Assembly (NCBI GenBank): GCA_964621785.1
Contig: CAZUPD010000020.1
Location: 1 to 64,000, forward strand
Direction of reading: 5' to 3'
Length of the DNA stretch: 64,000 nt
Source: JACKDW01 sp964621785
GTDB lineage: Bacteria; Myxococcota_A; Polyangia; Nannocystales; Nannocystaceae
Shown here: piece after piece, positions 1 through 8,515 of the stretch
Position numbering within the stretch: position 1 is the first letter of the stretch
Layout of the letters: each line of letters opens with the position of its first letter
Translations under genes and position numbers: made by a program
Notes under the pieces: generated by a model
Told to the model about the DNA's origin: nothing
Seen by the model: the letters and a program-made list of their open reading frames with translations, nothing else
Databases searched by the model: none

Positions 1-1
1 G

Positions 2-820
2 GACGACCGTGTCAATCCCCTCGAAGCCCACGCCAACCTCATGAACGAGGTCCAGGGATTTGCCCAGGCACCGCCCGCCGCCCAGATGTTTGGAGGGGCA
101 GGTCGAGAATACCGCTGGCAACACGGCACCCGCCGCGAGACCTTTGCCAAGATTTCCGAAAAAGCCCGTAAACACGCCAACAACAATCCCTTGGCCCTGT
201 TTCGCGAGGTATTGAGTGTCGAGGAGATTCTCGCCTCGCCCGAGATCTTTGACCCCCTCACCCGCTACCAATGTTGCCCACCGACCTGTGGCGCCGCAGC
301 AGCGGTCTTGTGTTCCGATGCATTTGCACGCAAACACGGCCGCCAGGGAGCGGTCAAGATCATCGCCCAGGCGATGACCACCGACTATGCCTCCTCGTTC
401 GAGGAGAAGAGCATGATCAAAATGTGTGGGTTCGACATGGCCAAACAGGCAGCCAAACAGGTCTACGAAGCCAGTGGGCTCGGGCCCAACGACGTCGATG
501 TCATCGAGCTCCACGACTGCTTTACCGCCAACGAGTTGCTGACCTACGAGGCCCTCGGGTTGTGCGAGGAGGGCCAGGCCGAAAAATTCATCTGGGACGG
601 CGACAACACCTACGGTGGGAAATTTGTCACCAATCCCTCAGGGGGCTTACTGAGCAAGGGGCATCCGTTGGGCGCCACCGGGCTGGCCCAATGTGCAGAA
701 CTCGTATGGCAGCTTCGTGGCCAAGCCGACAAGCGCCAAGTCAAAGACGCCAAGGTCGGTCTCCAGCACAACCTCGGCCTCGGCGGCGCCTGTGTGGTGA
801 CGATGTACCAACGCGGCTAA
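2..820 (+). CDS. Thiolase (SCP-x/lipid-transfer type), C-terminal part, cut by window edge
   Basis: The reading frame is open from base 2, so the N-terminus with the nucleophilic Cys lies outside the window; 272 residues are visible. The end of the protein has the signatures of SCP-x-like thiolases: an ELHDCF segment with the active-site His (codons near 506), TYEALGLC, GHPLGATG near 659 and a closing NLGLGGACV. Such enzymes condense or cleave acyl-CoA thioesters in lipid or sterol side-chain metabolism. An SDR reductase follows 19 bp downstream on the same strand, which suggests a two-gene beta-oxidation or reverse beta-oxidation unit. Exact substrate cannot be told. Confidence 0.9.
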   Translation, partial: DDRVNPLEAHANLMNEVQGFAQAPPAAQMFGGAGREYRWQHGTRRETFAKISEKARKHANNNPLALFREVLSVEEILASPEIFDPLTRYQCCPPTCGAAAAVLCSDAFARKHGRQGAVKIIAQAMTTDYASSFEEKSMIKMCGFDMAKQAAKQVYEASGLGPNDVDVIELHDCFTANELLTYEALGLCEEGQAEKFIWDGDNTYGGKFVTNPSGGLLSKGHPLGATGLAQCAELVWQLRGQADKRQVKDAKVGLQHNLGLGGACVVTMYQRG

Positions 821-839
821 CCGGCGAAGGTCTCCATCC

Positions 840-1553
840 ATGACACACCCCGTCGCCCTGATCACCGGTGCATCGAGAGGTCTCGGCCACGCCATGGTCC
901 GCGCGTTTAAAGCCGAGGGCTATCGCGTCGTCGCGTGCTCGCGCTCGTCGACACCTCACCCCGAGGCAGACCTGTGGGTCACCTGCGATGTGACCCGCCC
1001 CGACTCCTGCCGTGACGCTGTCGCCCAAACCGTGGCGGCATTTGGGTCGATCACCACCCTCGTCAACAACGCCGGCCTCGCCGGGAACAATCCGATGGAT
1101 GCCGATGCATCCGACGAGCTGTGGCACGCGATCATCGCGACCAATCTCCACGGGCCCTACTACTTGATCAAAGCGGCACTTCCACACATATCCGATCAAA
1201 CAGGTTCGATCGTCAATATCGGATCGGTATTGTCGCTGATGGGTGTGCCCGACCAGCCGGCGTACTGCGCTGCAAAGCACGGTCTGCTGGGTCTCACCCG
1301 CGCCATCGGCAAGCTGGTGGCGCCGCGAAACATTACCGTCAACTGCATCTGTCCGGGTTGGATCGACACCGAAATGGCCGGCGAGCGTCTGCGGGAAATT
1401 GGAATTTCAAAGGCTCAAGCGACAGCCGATGTCCCGCTGCAACGGTTTTTGTCGGCTACCGAAGTCGCCGCCAATGCCGTGTTCTTGGCCGGACCCAATG
1501 CCCGAGGCATCACCGGTCAAGCGTGGACGATCGACTGCGGTGTACTGTCGTAA
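840..1553 (+). CDS. Short-chain dehydrogenase/reductase (FabG-like)
   Basis: A 237-residue classical SDR, an NAD(P)H-dependent oxidoreductase of the cytoplasm. The cofactor motif TGASRGLG is at residues 9-16, NNAG at 76-79, and the catalytic tetrad is complete (Asn102, Ser129, Tyr142, Lys146, the last two in YCAAK). The PGWIDTEM segment after the active site is typical of the family. It starts 19 bp after the thiolase stop and probably shares its transcript, which points to a 3-hydroxyacyl/3-oxoacyl substrate. SDR substrates cannot be assigned from motifs alone. Confidence 0.93.
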   Translation: MTHPVALITGASRGLGHAMVRAFKAEGYRVVACSRSSTPHPEADLWVTCDVTRPDSCRDAVAQTVAAFGSITTLVNNAGLAGNNPMDADASDELWHAIIATNLHGPYYLIKAALPHISDQTGSIVNIGSVLSLMGVPDQPAYCAAKHGLLGLTRAIGKLVAPRNITVNCICPGWIDTEMAGERLREIGISKAQATADVPLQRFLSATEVAANAVFLAGPNARGITGQAWTIDCGVLS

Positions 1554-1658
1554 CTTGGGTGAACGAGGACGGCGACCTGAAGTGGCTAGCGAGTGGAAAA
1601 GCCGTAGGCGACGGCTTGGTGCGACACACGGGCGAGTCGGCTCGATTTCGGGGGGTTC

Positions 1659-3131
1659 ATGACGGAGCCATCCTTTTGCCACGCACCGGTGATGCCACTG
1701 TATGAAGTCGGCGACCGCATCGTTGTACTCGCGCCCGACAACACCCGGCATCAACTCGCGGGAGAGAGTGCGGCGCTCGCCCGCGAGGTAATTGCATACA
1801 CATCTTACCCGCGAACCCGTGCGCAAATTCTGGATCACATCGGACAACAGGCCGGTGTCCCCATCACGCAGCTTTCGGTGGTCGATGACCTGCTGGCGCT
1901 GCTTCGCAAGACGGGCATCCTGGTTCCCATCGGCGATAGGCTTCAGCCTAGGCGTCAAGCCGTCCGCCCACGTGTATTGCTAGCGATTTGTGGCGCCGTC
2001 AGTGCGAGTCTTTCGCCCGGCCTCGTCCATCTGCTGCAGCGTCGTGGGTATGAGGTCCGGATCGTGGCGACGCCAACTGCACTGCGGTTTGTCTGCCCAG
2101 AGCCGCTCGAGGCGCTGGTCCACGACGCGGTTCGCTCGCAGATGTTCCGCGTGCCAGAAACGGGTCGCGTGCATACACAAGTTCCCCATATCGAGCTCGC
2201 TCAGTGGGCCGATGCCGTGCTCGTGTGCCCGGCGAGTGCGACGACCCTTGCCCGCCTCGCCGCCGGCGACCACAGTACACTGGTGAGTTCTGTGGTCCTC
2301 ACAACCGGGGCTCCGGTGATGCTGGTGCCATCGATGAACCGCGAGATGCTGACCGGGGCCGCGGTTCAACGCAACCTCGAGCAACTTCGGGTAGATGGGT
2401 TTCACATCGCTCACGTCGGTTCGGGAGTTGAACTCGCCTGTCGTCCCGACAGGCGGGAGCGTCGAGCCGGGGCGATGCCCCCTCACGATGTCGTGGTCAA
2501 ACTCTTGCAGGCGATGCTCGCAGGTCAGACCCATCGCATGGCCATCCCCCACAATGCCGAGACCTGGGATCGCTTGTTTCGCACACGCGAACAACTCGAT
2601 TGGCACTGCGAAAGCCTCGATCCCGACATCGCCGAACGTTTGGCCGAACTTGCCACACCGGGTCAGCACCTGCTCGACATCGGTACCGGCCTCGGTACCG
2701 CCGCGGTTGCTGCGGCCAGACGCGGGCTTCGGGTGGTCGCAAGTGACATTTCTAAAGTTGCACTTACACGGGCCCGCGAACGTGCGCCCGATGCCAATGT
2801 CCTGTGGTTGTGCGACAATATTTGCGACACGCACCTGCAATCGACGTTTGACATCCTGCTCGACCGCGGCTGTTTACACCTGCTCAGCGGCCAACAGATA
2901 CATGCATACACACAAAATGTTGGAGCGCTCTGTCGCCCAGGCGGATGGCTGGTGCTCAAGACCCACGCGGTGACCGAGGGTACAAGCCGCCAGACGACGC
3001 CATACGACTCGACTGCGGTCGAGCGTCTCCTCGGCCACGCGTTTGAGATCGAGGCCGATCTCCCGAGTCAATTCCCCGGACCGCGTGACACACCTGCAGC
3101 GCGCCTGTTTGTTCTCCGGCGACGAGCCTGA
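1659..3131 (+). CDS. Three-domain protein: PqqD/RRE-like + HFCD flavoprotein + SAM methyltransferase
   Basis: A 490-residue protein with an unusual domain order. Residues about 12-92 resemble a PqqD-type RiPP recognition element (strand-turn-strand start, then helices and DDLLALLRKTGILVP). Residues about 103-285 match the homo-oligomeric flavin-containing Cys decarboxylases (EpiD, MrsD, the decarboxylase half of CoaBC): catalytic-type His177 in HIELAQWAD, PASATT at 191-196, and PSMNREM at 224-230 followed by VQRNLEQL. Residues about 300-490 form a class I methyltransferase with LLDIGTGLGT at 338-347. A GGGGGG run just before the ATG could serve as ribosome binding site. No precursor-peptide-like small ORF was recognised nearby. 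Function is inferred: thiol-enol or flavin chemistry plus methylation of a peptide or small molecule. Confidence 0.75.
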   Translation: MTEPSFCHAPVMPLYEVGDRIVVLAPDNTRHQLAGESAALAREVIAYTSYPRTRAQILDHIGQQAGVPITQLSVVDDLLALLRKTGILVPIGDRLQPRRQAVRPRVLLAICGAVSASLSPGLVHLLQRRGYEVRIVATPTALRFVCPEPLEALVHDAVRSQMFRVPETGRVHTQVPHIELAQWADAVLVCPASATTLARLAAGDHSTLVSSVVLTTGAPVMLVPSMNREMLTGAAVQRNLEQLRVDGFHIAHVGSGVELACRPDRRERRAGAMPPHDVVVKLLQAMLAGQTHRMAIPHNAETWDRLFRTREQLDWHCESLDPDIAERLAELATPGQHLLDIGTGLGTAAVAAARRGLRVVASDISKVALTRARERAPDANVLWLCDNICDTHLQSTFDILLDRGCLHLLSGQQIHAYTQNVGALCRPGGWLVLKTHAVTEGTSRQTTPYDSTAVERLLGHAFEIEADLPSQFPGPRDTPAARLFVLRRRA

Positions 3132-3228
3132 GCCGAACGCCCCACCAAGTTTCTAGCTCGTGTCGTGATTCGGGCTTGCGAGCACAGTTGTCGACCGGAC
3201 ACGTCGCAATCTCTTGTATTTGCAATTT

Positions 3229-3729
3229 TTAATCGGCCCAGGTGATGGCGACGACAAACGCGAACGGCTCGACGACAATGGTTTGACCATCGCCGTCGAT
3301 CGCGTCTGAACATGTCCCACTGCCGAGAACGCGATACTCTTGGCCACCTTCGGTCGGTCCGACGAGCTCGTGCTCTTCGAGGTCTACGAGGCACTCCATC
3401 GACTCAAACTCGTTTTCGTCGGCCCCGGCAAACGTCGCCTCCGCGGGAAATCCGGTTCCGACTTGACCGCGCATCACATCGCGGATCTGCAGACTGAAGA
3501 TGGCCGACTGGTCGAGCAACACCATCGCGAAGGAGATCCGGTCGCTGGTACTGTGGGAGGTGATGCATGCCGGATCTTCGGACGGGCTGGCCTCGATGTC
3601 TGTCGCCCCGTGGGCCTCGATGTCCATCGCACAGGTCTTGCCGGCAAACTCGTCGCCACCTGTGCCACCGGGCTCTCCGTTGCACGCTGGCAATAAAACG
3701 GCGACGACGAGCATTCCTATGCGGTCCAT
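3229..3729 (-). CDS. Small secreted lipoprotein, function unknown
   Basis: The start is set at the Met before the signal peptide MDRIGMLVVAVLLPAC, whose LLPAC is a lipobox; the frame is open 87 bases further upstream without signal-like sequence. The mature part (about 150 residues) has a Gly/Thr linker, several Cys (possible disulfides) and an all-beta look with the end VVEPFAFVVAITWAD. I do not recognise a family. It converges on the preceding gene with a gap of about 100 bp. A 17-bp palindrome (3727-3743) overlaps the start codon. Confidence 0.6.
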   Translation of the reverse strand: MDRIGMLVVAVLLPACNGEPGGTGGDEFAGKTCAMDIEAHGATDIEASPSEDPACITSHSTSDRISFAMVLLDQSAIFSLQIRDVMRGQVGTGFPAEATFAGADENEFESMECLVDLEEHELVGPTEGGQEYRVLGSGTCSDAIDGDGQTIVVEPFAFVVAITWAD

Positions 3730-3743
3730 ACACAGAGTGTATG
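3727..3743. promoter_or_regulatory. Palindrome CATACAC-N3-GTGTATG over a start codon
   Basis: A perfect 7-bp inverted repeat with a 3-base spacer. Its left end is the start codon of the minus-strand lipoprotein gene, so a protein bound here, or an RNA hairpin, could block translation or transcription. It also resembles the dispersed TTGYA-type dyad seen across the window. No binding protein is known. Confidence 0.35.
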
Positions 3744-3970
3744 CTGTCACGCTGTCCGTACCGGAATCGCTGCGTGGGCTGTGACACTCCGACTTCGTAG
3801 TTTTGTGTATGCACATGTGACCGGAAACGCGATTGGTCGGTATGCGCGGATCTTTGCACCCAGGCGTGAGCGCTCCCGCGAGTGCCGACGACCCGTGTGC
3901 CGAAAACAGCGGCCCCGGGACACCGCAGATGGTTCCAAGCGGCCTCCAACCCTGTTACCGTAGCCACCGG

Positions 3971-4762
3971 ATGAGCATCAGTTTTACCGTCGGTCCCGAT
4001 CGCATTCGCTTTGCCGCCAAAACCGATGTCGGCCTCAAGCGGGCCAACAACGAAGACAACTTCCTGTTGCCGCAGGAGATGGCGCTCGGTGTGGTGTCCG
4101 ACGGGATGGGTGGGCACGCCTGTGGCGATGTCGCCAGCCGGATCACGGTGGAGACCATCGACCGGTATTACCGCGATACAGCCCGCAGTCGCCAACCGAC
4201 GTTTCCCCTGCTGGTGCCCCCACTCGAGAAGGAACGGGCGCGGATGTCGACGGCGATCCAGTTTGCCAACACCCGCATTTTTGAGGCCGCCGCCGCCGAT
4301 CCAAAAAAGAAGAGCATGGGGTGTACGGTCGAGGCGATTTATTTCAGCCAAGGCCGCTACTACATCGGCCACGTCGGCGATAGTCGCGTCTACCGGATCC
4401 GCAACCGTCAGATCCAACTGCTCACCGAGGACCACTCGCTGCTCAATGACTGGAAGCGAATGAAGGAACTCGCCGGCTCCGAGGTCGTCAACTTCCCCCA
4501 CAAAAACGTGGTGGTCCGGGCCCTGGGGCTGACCGAGCAGATCAAAGTCGATGTTGTGATCGACGAATACCAACGCGACGATCTGTTTTTGCTGTGCTCC
4601 GACGGCCTGTGCGACATGATCCAGGACCGACTGATCCTCGAGTTGTGTCTCAAGTACGACCGCCTCGACAGCGCGTGCAACGAGTTGATCAAGGCGGCCA
4701 ACGAGGCGGGCGGACACGACAACATCACCGCGCTGCTCGTCCGGGTGGAAAAGGCGAGTTAG
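3971..4762 (+). CDS. PP2C-family protein serine/threonine phosphatase
   Basis: 263 residues from the ATG at 3971; the frame is open further upstream to 3833 but that part lacks conserved residues. All PP2C metal-binding motifs are present: RANNEDNF near residues 24-31, DGMGGH at 44-49, HVGDSRVYRI, LCSDGLCDM and GGHDNIT near the end. These are Mn/Mg-dependent phosphatases that remove phosphate from Ser/Thr. In myxobacteria they oppose Ser/Thr kinases such as the two encoded at 30.3-36.7 kb, although nothing here shows direct partnership. It ends before a double hairpin terminator region. Confidence 0.95.
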   Translation: MSISFTVGPDRIRFAAKTDVGLKRANNEDNFLLPQEMALGVVSDGMGGHACGDVASRITVETIDRYYRDTARSRQPTFPLLVPPLEKERARMSTAIQFANTRIFEAAAADPKKKSMGCTVEAIYFSQGRYYIGHVGDSRVYRIRNRQIQLLTEDHSLLNDWKRMKELAGSEVVNFPHKNVVVRALGLTEQIKVDVVIDEYQRDDLFLLCSDGLCDMIQDRLILELCLKYDRLDSACNELIKAANEAGGHDNITALLVRVEKAS

Positions 4763-4795
4763 CCCGACTCGCTCGCCCGTCCATTCTATCTGTGT

Positions 4796-4825
4796 ATACA
4801 AAAACACCGGCGTCCGGCGCCGGTG
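4796..4825 (-). terminator. Hairpin terminator (first of two)
   Basis: CACCGGCG (4805-4812) pairs with CGCCGGTG (4818-4825). On the minus strand the hairpin is followed by five T (4800-4804). It lies between the convergent PP2C gene and the small minus-strand membrane protein gene. Confidence 0.6.
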
Positions 4826-4880
4826 CGATGTTGACGAATGTATGGCTGCTGCGTCCCCGGGTTTCGATGTGCATACATAC

Positions 4881-4913
4881 AAAAACACCGGAGCCAGAGG
4901 TGCCGGTGTTTTT
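4881..4913. terminator. Bidirectional rho-independent terminator
   Basis: AAAAACACCGG (4881-4891) pairs perfectly with CCGGTGTTTTT (4903-4913), so both strands give a GC stem followed by a T run. It separates two convergent genes. The 15 bases ATACAAAAACACCGG (4877-4891) repeat exactly at 4796-4810 at the first terminator. Confidence 0.85.
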
Positions 4914-4933
4914 GCGACAGGGGCCCGAAGTGG

Positions 4934-5173
4934 CTATTCCGCAGCTGGTGCGGCTGCCTCGGGCTTTTTCTCGCCGTCGGCTGTCATCTCGCCGTACTTG
5001 TCGGCCATCGATTTCTTTTGGGAACCGAAGATTCCCTGCATGCAGCCGAACAAAATGTAGGCGAACAGCATGGCAAACACAGCCATGACAAGAATCTGGG
5101 CGATCCCCCCCACAGTGACGATCGGCGGCTTCGACGATTCGGCTTCCCAACGGTTGCTGGCGATTTCAGACAT
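4934..5173 (-). CDS. Small single-pass membrane protein
   Basis: 79 residues: a polar N-terminus, one hydrophobic segment (about residues 20-45, IVTVGGIAQILVMAVFAMLF), then a Lys-rich stretch and an Ala/Pro/Glu-rich tail. Inferred topology is one membrane helix with a charged cytoplasmic or periplasmic tail. It follows the TolC-like gene by about 150 bp on the same strand and is closed by a strong terminator, so it may be the last gene of that unit. No family recognised. Confidence 0.6.
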   Translation of the reverse strand: MSEIASNRWEAESSKPPIVTVGGIAQILVMAVFAMLFAYILFGCMQGIFGSQKKSMADKYGEMTADGEKKPEAAAPAAE

Positions 5174-5323
5174 GATGCGGTTTTCCTCGGAACGCTCAGC
5201 TGGCGTATTCGACTCAAGCTACCACGCGGTGTTTGCTGCGATCAACCCATGTTGGGGGCGTCTCCCCCCGTCTTTTTCTCTGTTTTGGTCGGCGAGGGAG
5301 ATCCCCGACGGCTTCGCCGCGAC

Positions 5324-7189
5324 CTACTTCTTGCCCAGATTTGGCGTCGTTCTCGCCTGGCTGACAACCTCTAACCCGTAGGCCGGGAGCAGCTCGCCGG
5401 TGAGCAGCTGCAACTCGGTCAGCGACTGCAGATAGTCGATCTGCGCCCGCAGCGAATTGGCCTGGGCCAGCTCCAGCTCATCCATTCGGAACATCACATC
5501 GTAGCTGGTCGATCGGCCGACCGAGTAGCGGGCGGTCTCGGCCTTGAGATTTTCCTCGGCGAGCTCGACCGAGTCCGCAGTGACCTCCATGCGCTTGGCC
5601 GCGTTGCGCAGATTGCTCGACAGGCGGATCACCTGGCCCGAGATGTTCTGGCGCATGGCCGAGAGGTTGGCCTCGGCCTTGTGCAACTCCAACACAGCAC
5701 GCTGGTGGTTGGCCTTGGGCGTTCTGTTTTGGACGTCCCAGGTCAGGTTGATGGAGCCGTCGATCTGGTAGTCGGCCAGCAGACCATCGGAAATGTCGTC
5801 GTTGAAGAAGTTGCGAAACGCCTTTCCCCAGGTGCCCTTTTCCCCGGGGTCGCCGGTTTCGGCGGTCGGCACCCGATCGACGCTGCGGCCCTGGGGCGAG
5901 AAACTTGCACGCACATCGAGTTGGACCAGGCGCTGGTTGGCGGCCACATACTCATCGATCCGGCGTGACGCAATCGCCAACTGAAGCTGTCGGATCTGCG
6001 GGTTGGCCTTCATCGCCAACTCGATCTCCGCCTTGTGGTCGACGGGTCGCGGCTTGAGGGCATCGGGATCGGTCGCGGGTGTCAGTCCCAAGATGTCCTG
6101 GGTCGACAGATCTTGACCCATCAGCGTGCGCAGGGTCAGTGACCGGTCGAGGAGGTTGTTCTCGGCCAACAACAACTCATTTTCGCGTTGGGAAACCGTC
6201 TGTTTGAGCGAGCGTCCGTCGATCGGCGAGCGCCGCCCGGCGGCGACCTCGGCCTCGGTGCGGGTGAGCTGTTCGTGGGCGAGCTCTAGGCTGCGGCGTT
6301 TGTTCTCGAGATCCCGTTGTGCATACAACAATTCCCAATAGGCGACCACAATGTCGCGCACGACACTTTGCGCGGTGATCATCTGCTGGGCCTCGGTCTG
6401 CGACTTGGCCAGGCGTGCGCGGTCGATGTCGGCGCGGTTGACCTTGAGTCCGGCGCCCTTGAGCAAAGGATGGCTCAGGGTCAGGGTCGGCCGGATGGTG
6501 TAGTTGGCCAGTACGATCGACCCCGCGGCTGGATTGAGAAACGAAACCGGCTGGTCCTGAAGTCGACGGGTGGCGGAGATCGTCAGGTCGATGGTGCCAC
6601 CTGTCTCGAGCCGCCGGTTGAACCCGACCGAACCGCCGAGCTCCCGCGAACCTGTACTGATGGTAAACGCCGAACCACGTTGTGGTTGCTGCTGGTACGT
6701 ACCCGTCAAACTCGCGGACAGAAACACATCGTAGGCGCCGACGGCCGCCATGATATTGGCCTCGTTGATGGCGACATCGATCGCGTTGCTCCGCAGGTCG
6801 ATGTTGTGAACCAGGGCCTCCTTGAGGACGATGCTGAGCTCGACCGACTCTGCCTCAAACGGCAGCGGTTGTTCGCTGCTGGTGAACTCCGGCATCTCGC
6901 CATTGTCGATCAACGGACCCTCCCCCGCGGTGACCTGTCCTGTCGATGAGGGCGGGGGTCGCAGGCGCGGACGTGAAGGGGGCGGTGTGCGAGAAACGGT
7001 CGACGGTGAAGAGGTCGTTGAGGGCGAGGAGGTGGGCGAACTCAACGGAGTCGGCTTCGTCGGTTCCGCCGGCCTCGCGGGTTTGATCGGGTCCTGCAAA
7101 ATCGGCCCTCCGGTCGTTCGATCAACTTCCGGGCTGAGCACAGCCAGTTGCACTGCAGAACAGAGGGCGATAGCAATGAGCGACGACAC
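5324..7189 (-). CDS. TolC-family outer membrane efflux protein
   Basis: 621 residues. A short hydrophobic N-terminus is followed by a Pro/Ser/Thr-rich linker of roughly 100 residues (KPTPLSSPTSSPSTTSS region), then two repeats of the long-helix/beta pattern of outer membrane efflux proteins: helical heptad regions (AELANPQ-like ELAMKANPQIRQL), beta strands such as FTISTG, and the closing RYSVGRSTSYDVMF and LTELQLLTGELL. TolC-like proteins form trimeric channels for type I secretion or tripartite efflux. No inner-membrane partner (HlyB, HlyD, RND) is adjacent; the downstream gene is a small membrane protein. The long low-complexity N-terminal linker is unusual for the family. Confidence 0.88.
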   Translation of the reverse strand: MSSLIAIALCSAVQLAVLSPEVDRTTGGPILQDPIKPARPAEPTKPTPLSSPTSSPSTTSSPSTVSRTPPPSRPRLRPPPSSTGQVTAGEGPLIDNGEMPEFTSSEQPLPFEAESVELSIVLKEALVHNIDLRSNAIDVAINEANIMAAVGAYDVFLSASLTGTYQQQPQRGSAFTISTGSRELGGSVGFNRRLETGGTIDLTISATRRLQDQPVSFLNPAAGSIVLANYTIRPTLTLSHPLLKGAGLKVNRADIDRARLAKSQTEAQQMITAQSVVRDIVVAYWELLYAQRDLENKRRSLELAHEQLTRTEAEVAAGRRSPIDGRSLKQTVSQRENELLLAENNLLDRSLTLRTLMGQDLSTQDILGLTPATDPDALKPRPVDHKAEIELAMKANPQIRQLQLAIASRRIDEYVAANQRLVQLDVRASFSPQGRSVDRVPTAETGDPGEKGTWGKAFRNFFNDDISDGLLADYQIDGSINLTWDVQNRTPKANHQRAVLELHKAEANLSAMRQNISGQVIRLSSNLRNAAKRMEVTADSVELAEENLKAETARYSVGRSTSYDVMFRMDELELAQANSLRAQIDYLQSLTELQLLTGELLPAYGLEVVSQARTTPNLGKK

Positions 7190-7683
7190 AGTCAGACCAG
7201 CTGATAACGCCGCTCGGGGGTAGCGGTCAAGCAGTGAAATAGGCGCAGAGGGCTCGCTGGGGAGTTTCGCTATGTAAATCCAGGAACCTCACAACCGTGG
7301 CGAAACCGGGCTTTAAGTGTGTGCATGCATCTCGTCTACCCGTACTTCTCGCCGAGGTTTCGCAGCGACGGGATGCGGCGGGCATTCCAAAGGTGCGGAA
7401 CCATTGGTGCAGACACGTGGGTCACGTACGATGAGACACCCGACGTGGGCGACAACTGGTTTTCGCGCTCGGCTCGCGCCTTGCCGCCACCTCGCTCCAG
7501 TCGTCGACGCAGAGAATCTCGACGACGCCGGCGACCGAGGCGTGAAGCACATTGCAGCCTTTGCTATTCGCGGTTGAATCGAGTCACACGTGTCAAAGCG
7601 GAGACTCGGTTCGACGTGCTCAACCGCATCGGCGACCCGCGCTGAACCTTGTATCAACAATCATTGACACCATCCGACATGCT
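7190..7683. other. Intergenic region between divergent genes
   Basis: About 490 bp between the TolC-like gene (minus) and the OmpA-family gene (plus). It should carry both promoters. I see a dyad-motif copy at 7319-7330 and a weak inverted repeat GTTTCGC ... GCGAAAC, but no convincing protein gene; the short frames here lack signal peptides or conserved motifs. Confidence 0.4.
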
Positions 7684-8457
7684 GTGACCAAGTCGAATCG
7701 CCACGCGTACGTCGTGCTACTCTCATCGCCGGTGTTACGACCGACGCTCGCGCTGTTCCTCGCCTTCTCCCTCGCCTGTGACCGACCCTCAACCGACAGC
7801 AGTTTTGCACCGCAGACGGCCACCGCGGCTCTCCCCTCCGCGCCGCTCCCCGCCGGAGACGCCCAGGCACATGACCCAAACAACTGTTCGGGTCCGACGG
7901 AGTGTCCCCCGGAAGATAGCGACGGCGACGGCCTTCCCGACCCCGACGATAAGTGCCCCGACGTCTGCGAACTGCTCAACGGAGTCGACGACGACGACGG
8001 GTGTCCCGACCCCAATCCGGGCGAAGCCCCCGAAGTCCTCGCGCTTGTCGGACCGATCGAGGGCCTGAGTTTCGAGTACGACAAGGCGACGATCCGAGCC
8101 AAGTCGTTCCCGGTTCTCGACCAGATCGTCGATGTTCTGACCCGCCATCCCGACGTGTTGCTCGAAGTTCAGGGTCACCGCGACGACGACCCGTCGTGGG
8201 AATATCGCGCCATCGACATCAGCAAACGGCGTGCGCAGTCCGTCCGCGAGTACTTGATTTCGAAAGGGATCGAAGCGAATCGACTGATCGCCAAAAGCTA
8301 CGGTGGTTCGGTCCCACTCGTCGAAGGGACATCGCCCAAGGCACGGGCCAAAAACCGGCGGGTCGAACTCGCCATCCGCAACCCCCAGCCGCGGGTCGCG
8401 GACACCTGTGTGCGTCCACCTCCGACGGCCCGTTCACCCGACACGAAGAAGTTGTAG
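7684..8457 (+). CDS. OmpA-family lipoprotein with Ca-binding-like Asp repeats
   Basis: The frame has no ATG before the signal peptide; GTG at 7684 is preferred (GTG 7714 and TTG 7552 are alternatives). The signal ends in FLAFSLAC, a lipobox. Then comes a DSDGDGLPDPDDKCPD segment of the thrombospondin-type-3 kind (probable Ca binding) and a C-terminal OmpA-like peptidoglycan-binding domain, with FEYDKATI, VQGHRDDD in place of the usual EGHTD, and RAKNRRVELAI. Role: anchors the outer membrane to peptidoglycan. Divergent from the TolC-like gene. Confidence 0.85.
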   Translation: MTKSNRHAYVVLLSSPVLRPTLALFLAFSLACDRPSTDSSFAPQTATAALPSAPLPAGDAQAHDPNNCSGPTECPPEDSDGDGLPDPDDKCPDVCELLNGVDDDDGCPDPNPGEAPEVLALVGPIEGLSFEYDKATIRAKSFPVLDQIVDVLTRHPDVLLEVQGHRDDDPSWEYRAIDISKRRAQSVREYLISKGIEANRLIAKSYGGSVPLVEGTSPKARAKNRRVELAIRNPQPRVADTCVRPPPTARSPDTKKL

Positions 8458-8515
8458 AATTCGCGTGTCGATGCGGTGACGCTTGGGTTGTCCAAACTGT
8501 TCCATGGGCACGATC

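Noticed and set aside
3404..4888. Minus-strand frame of 494 residues across the PP2C gene
   Set aside because: PP2C motifs on the plus strand are complete; the antisense frame has none.
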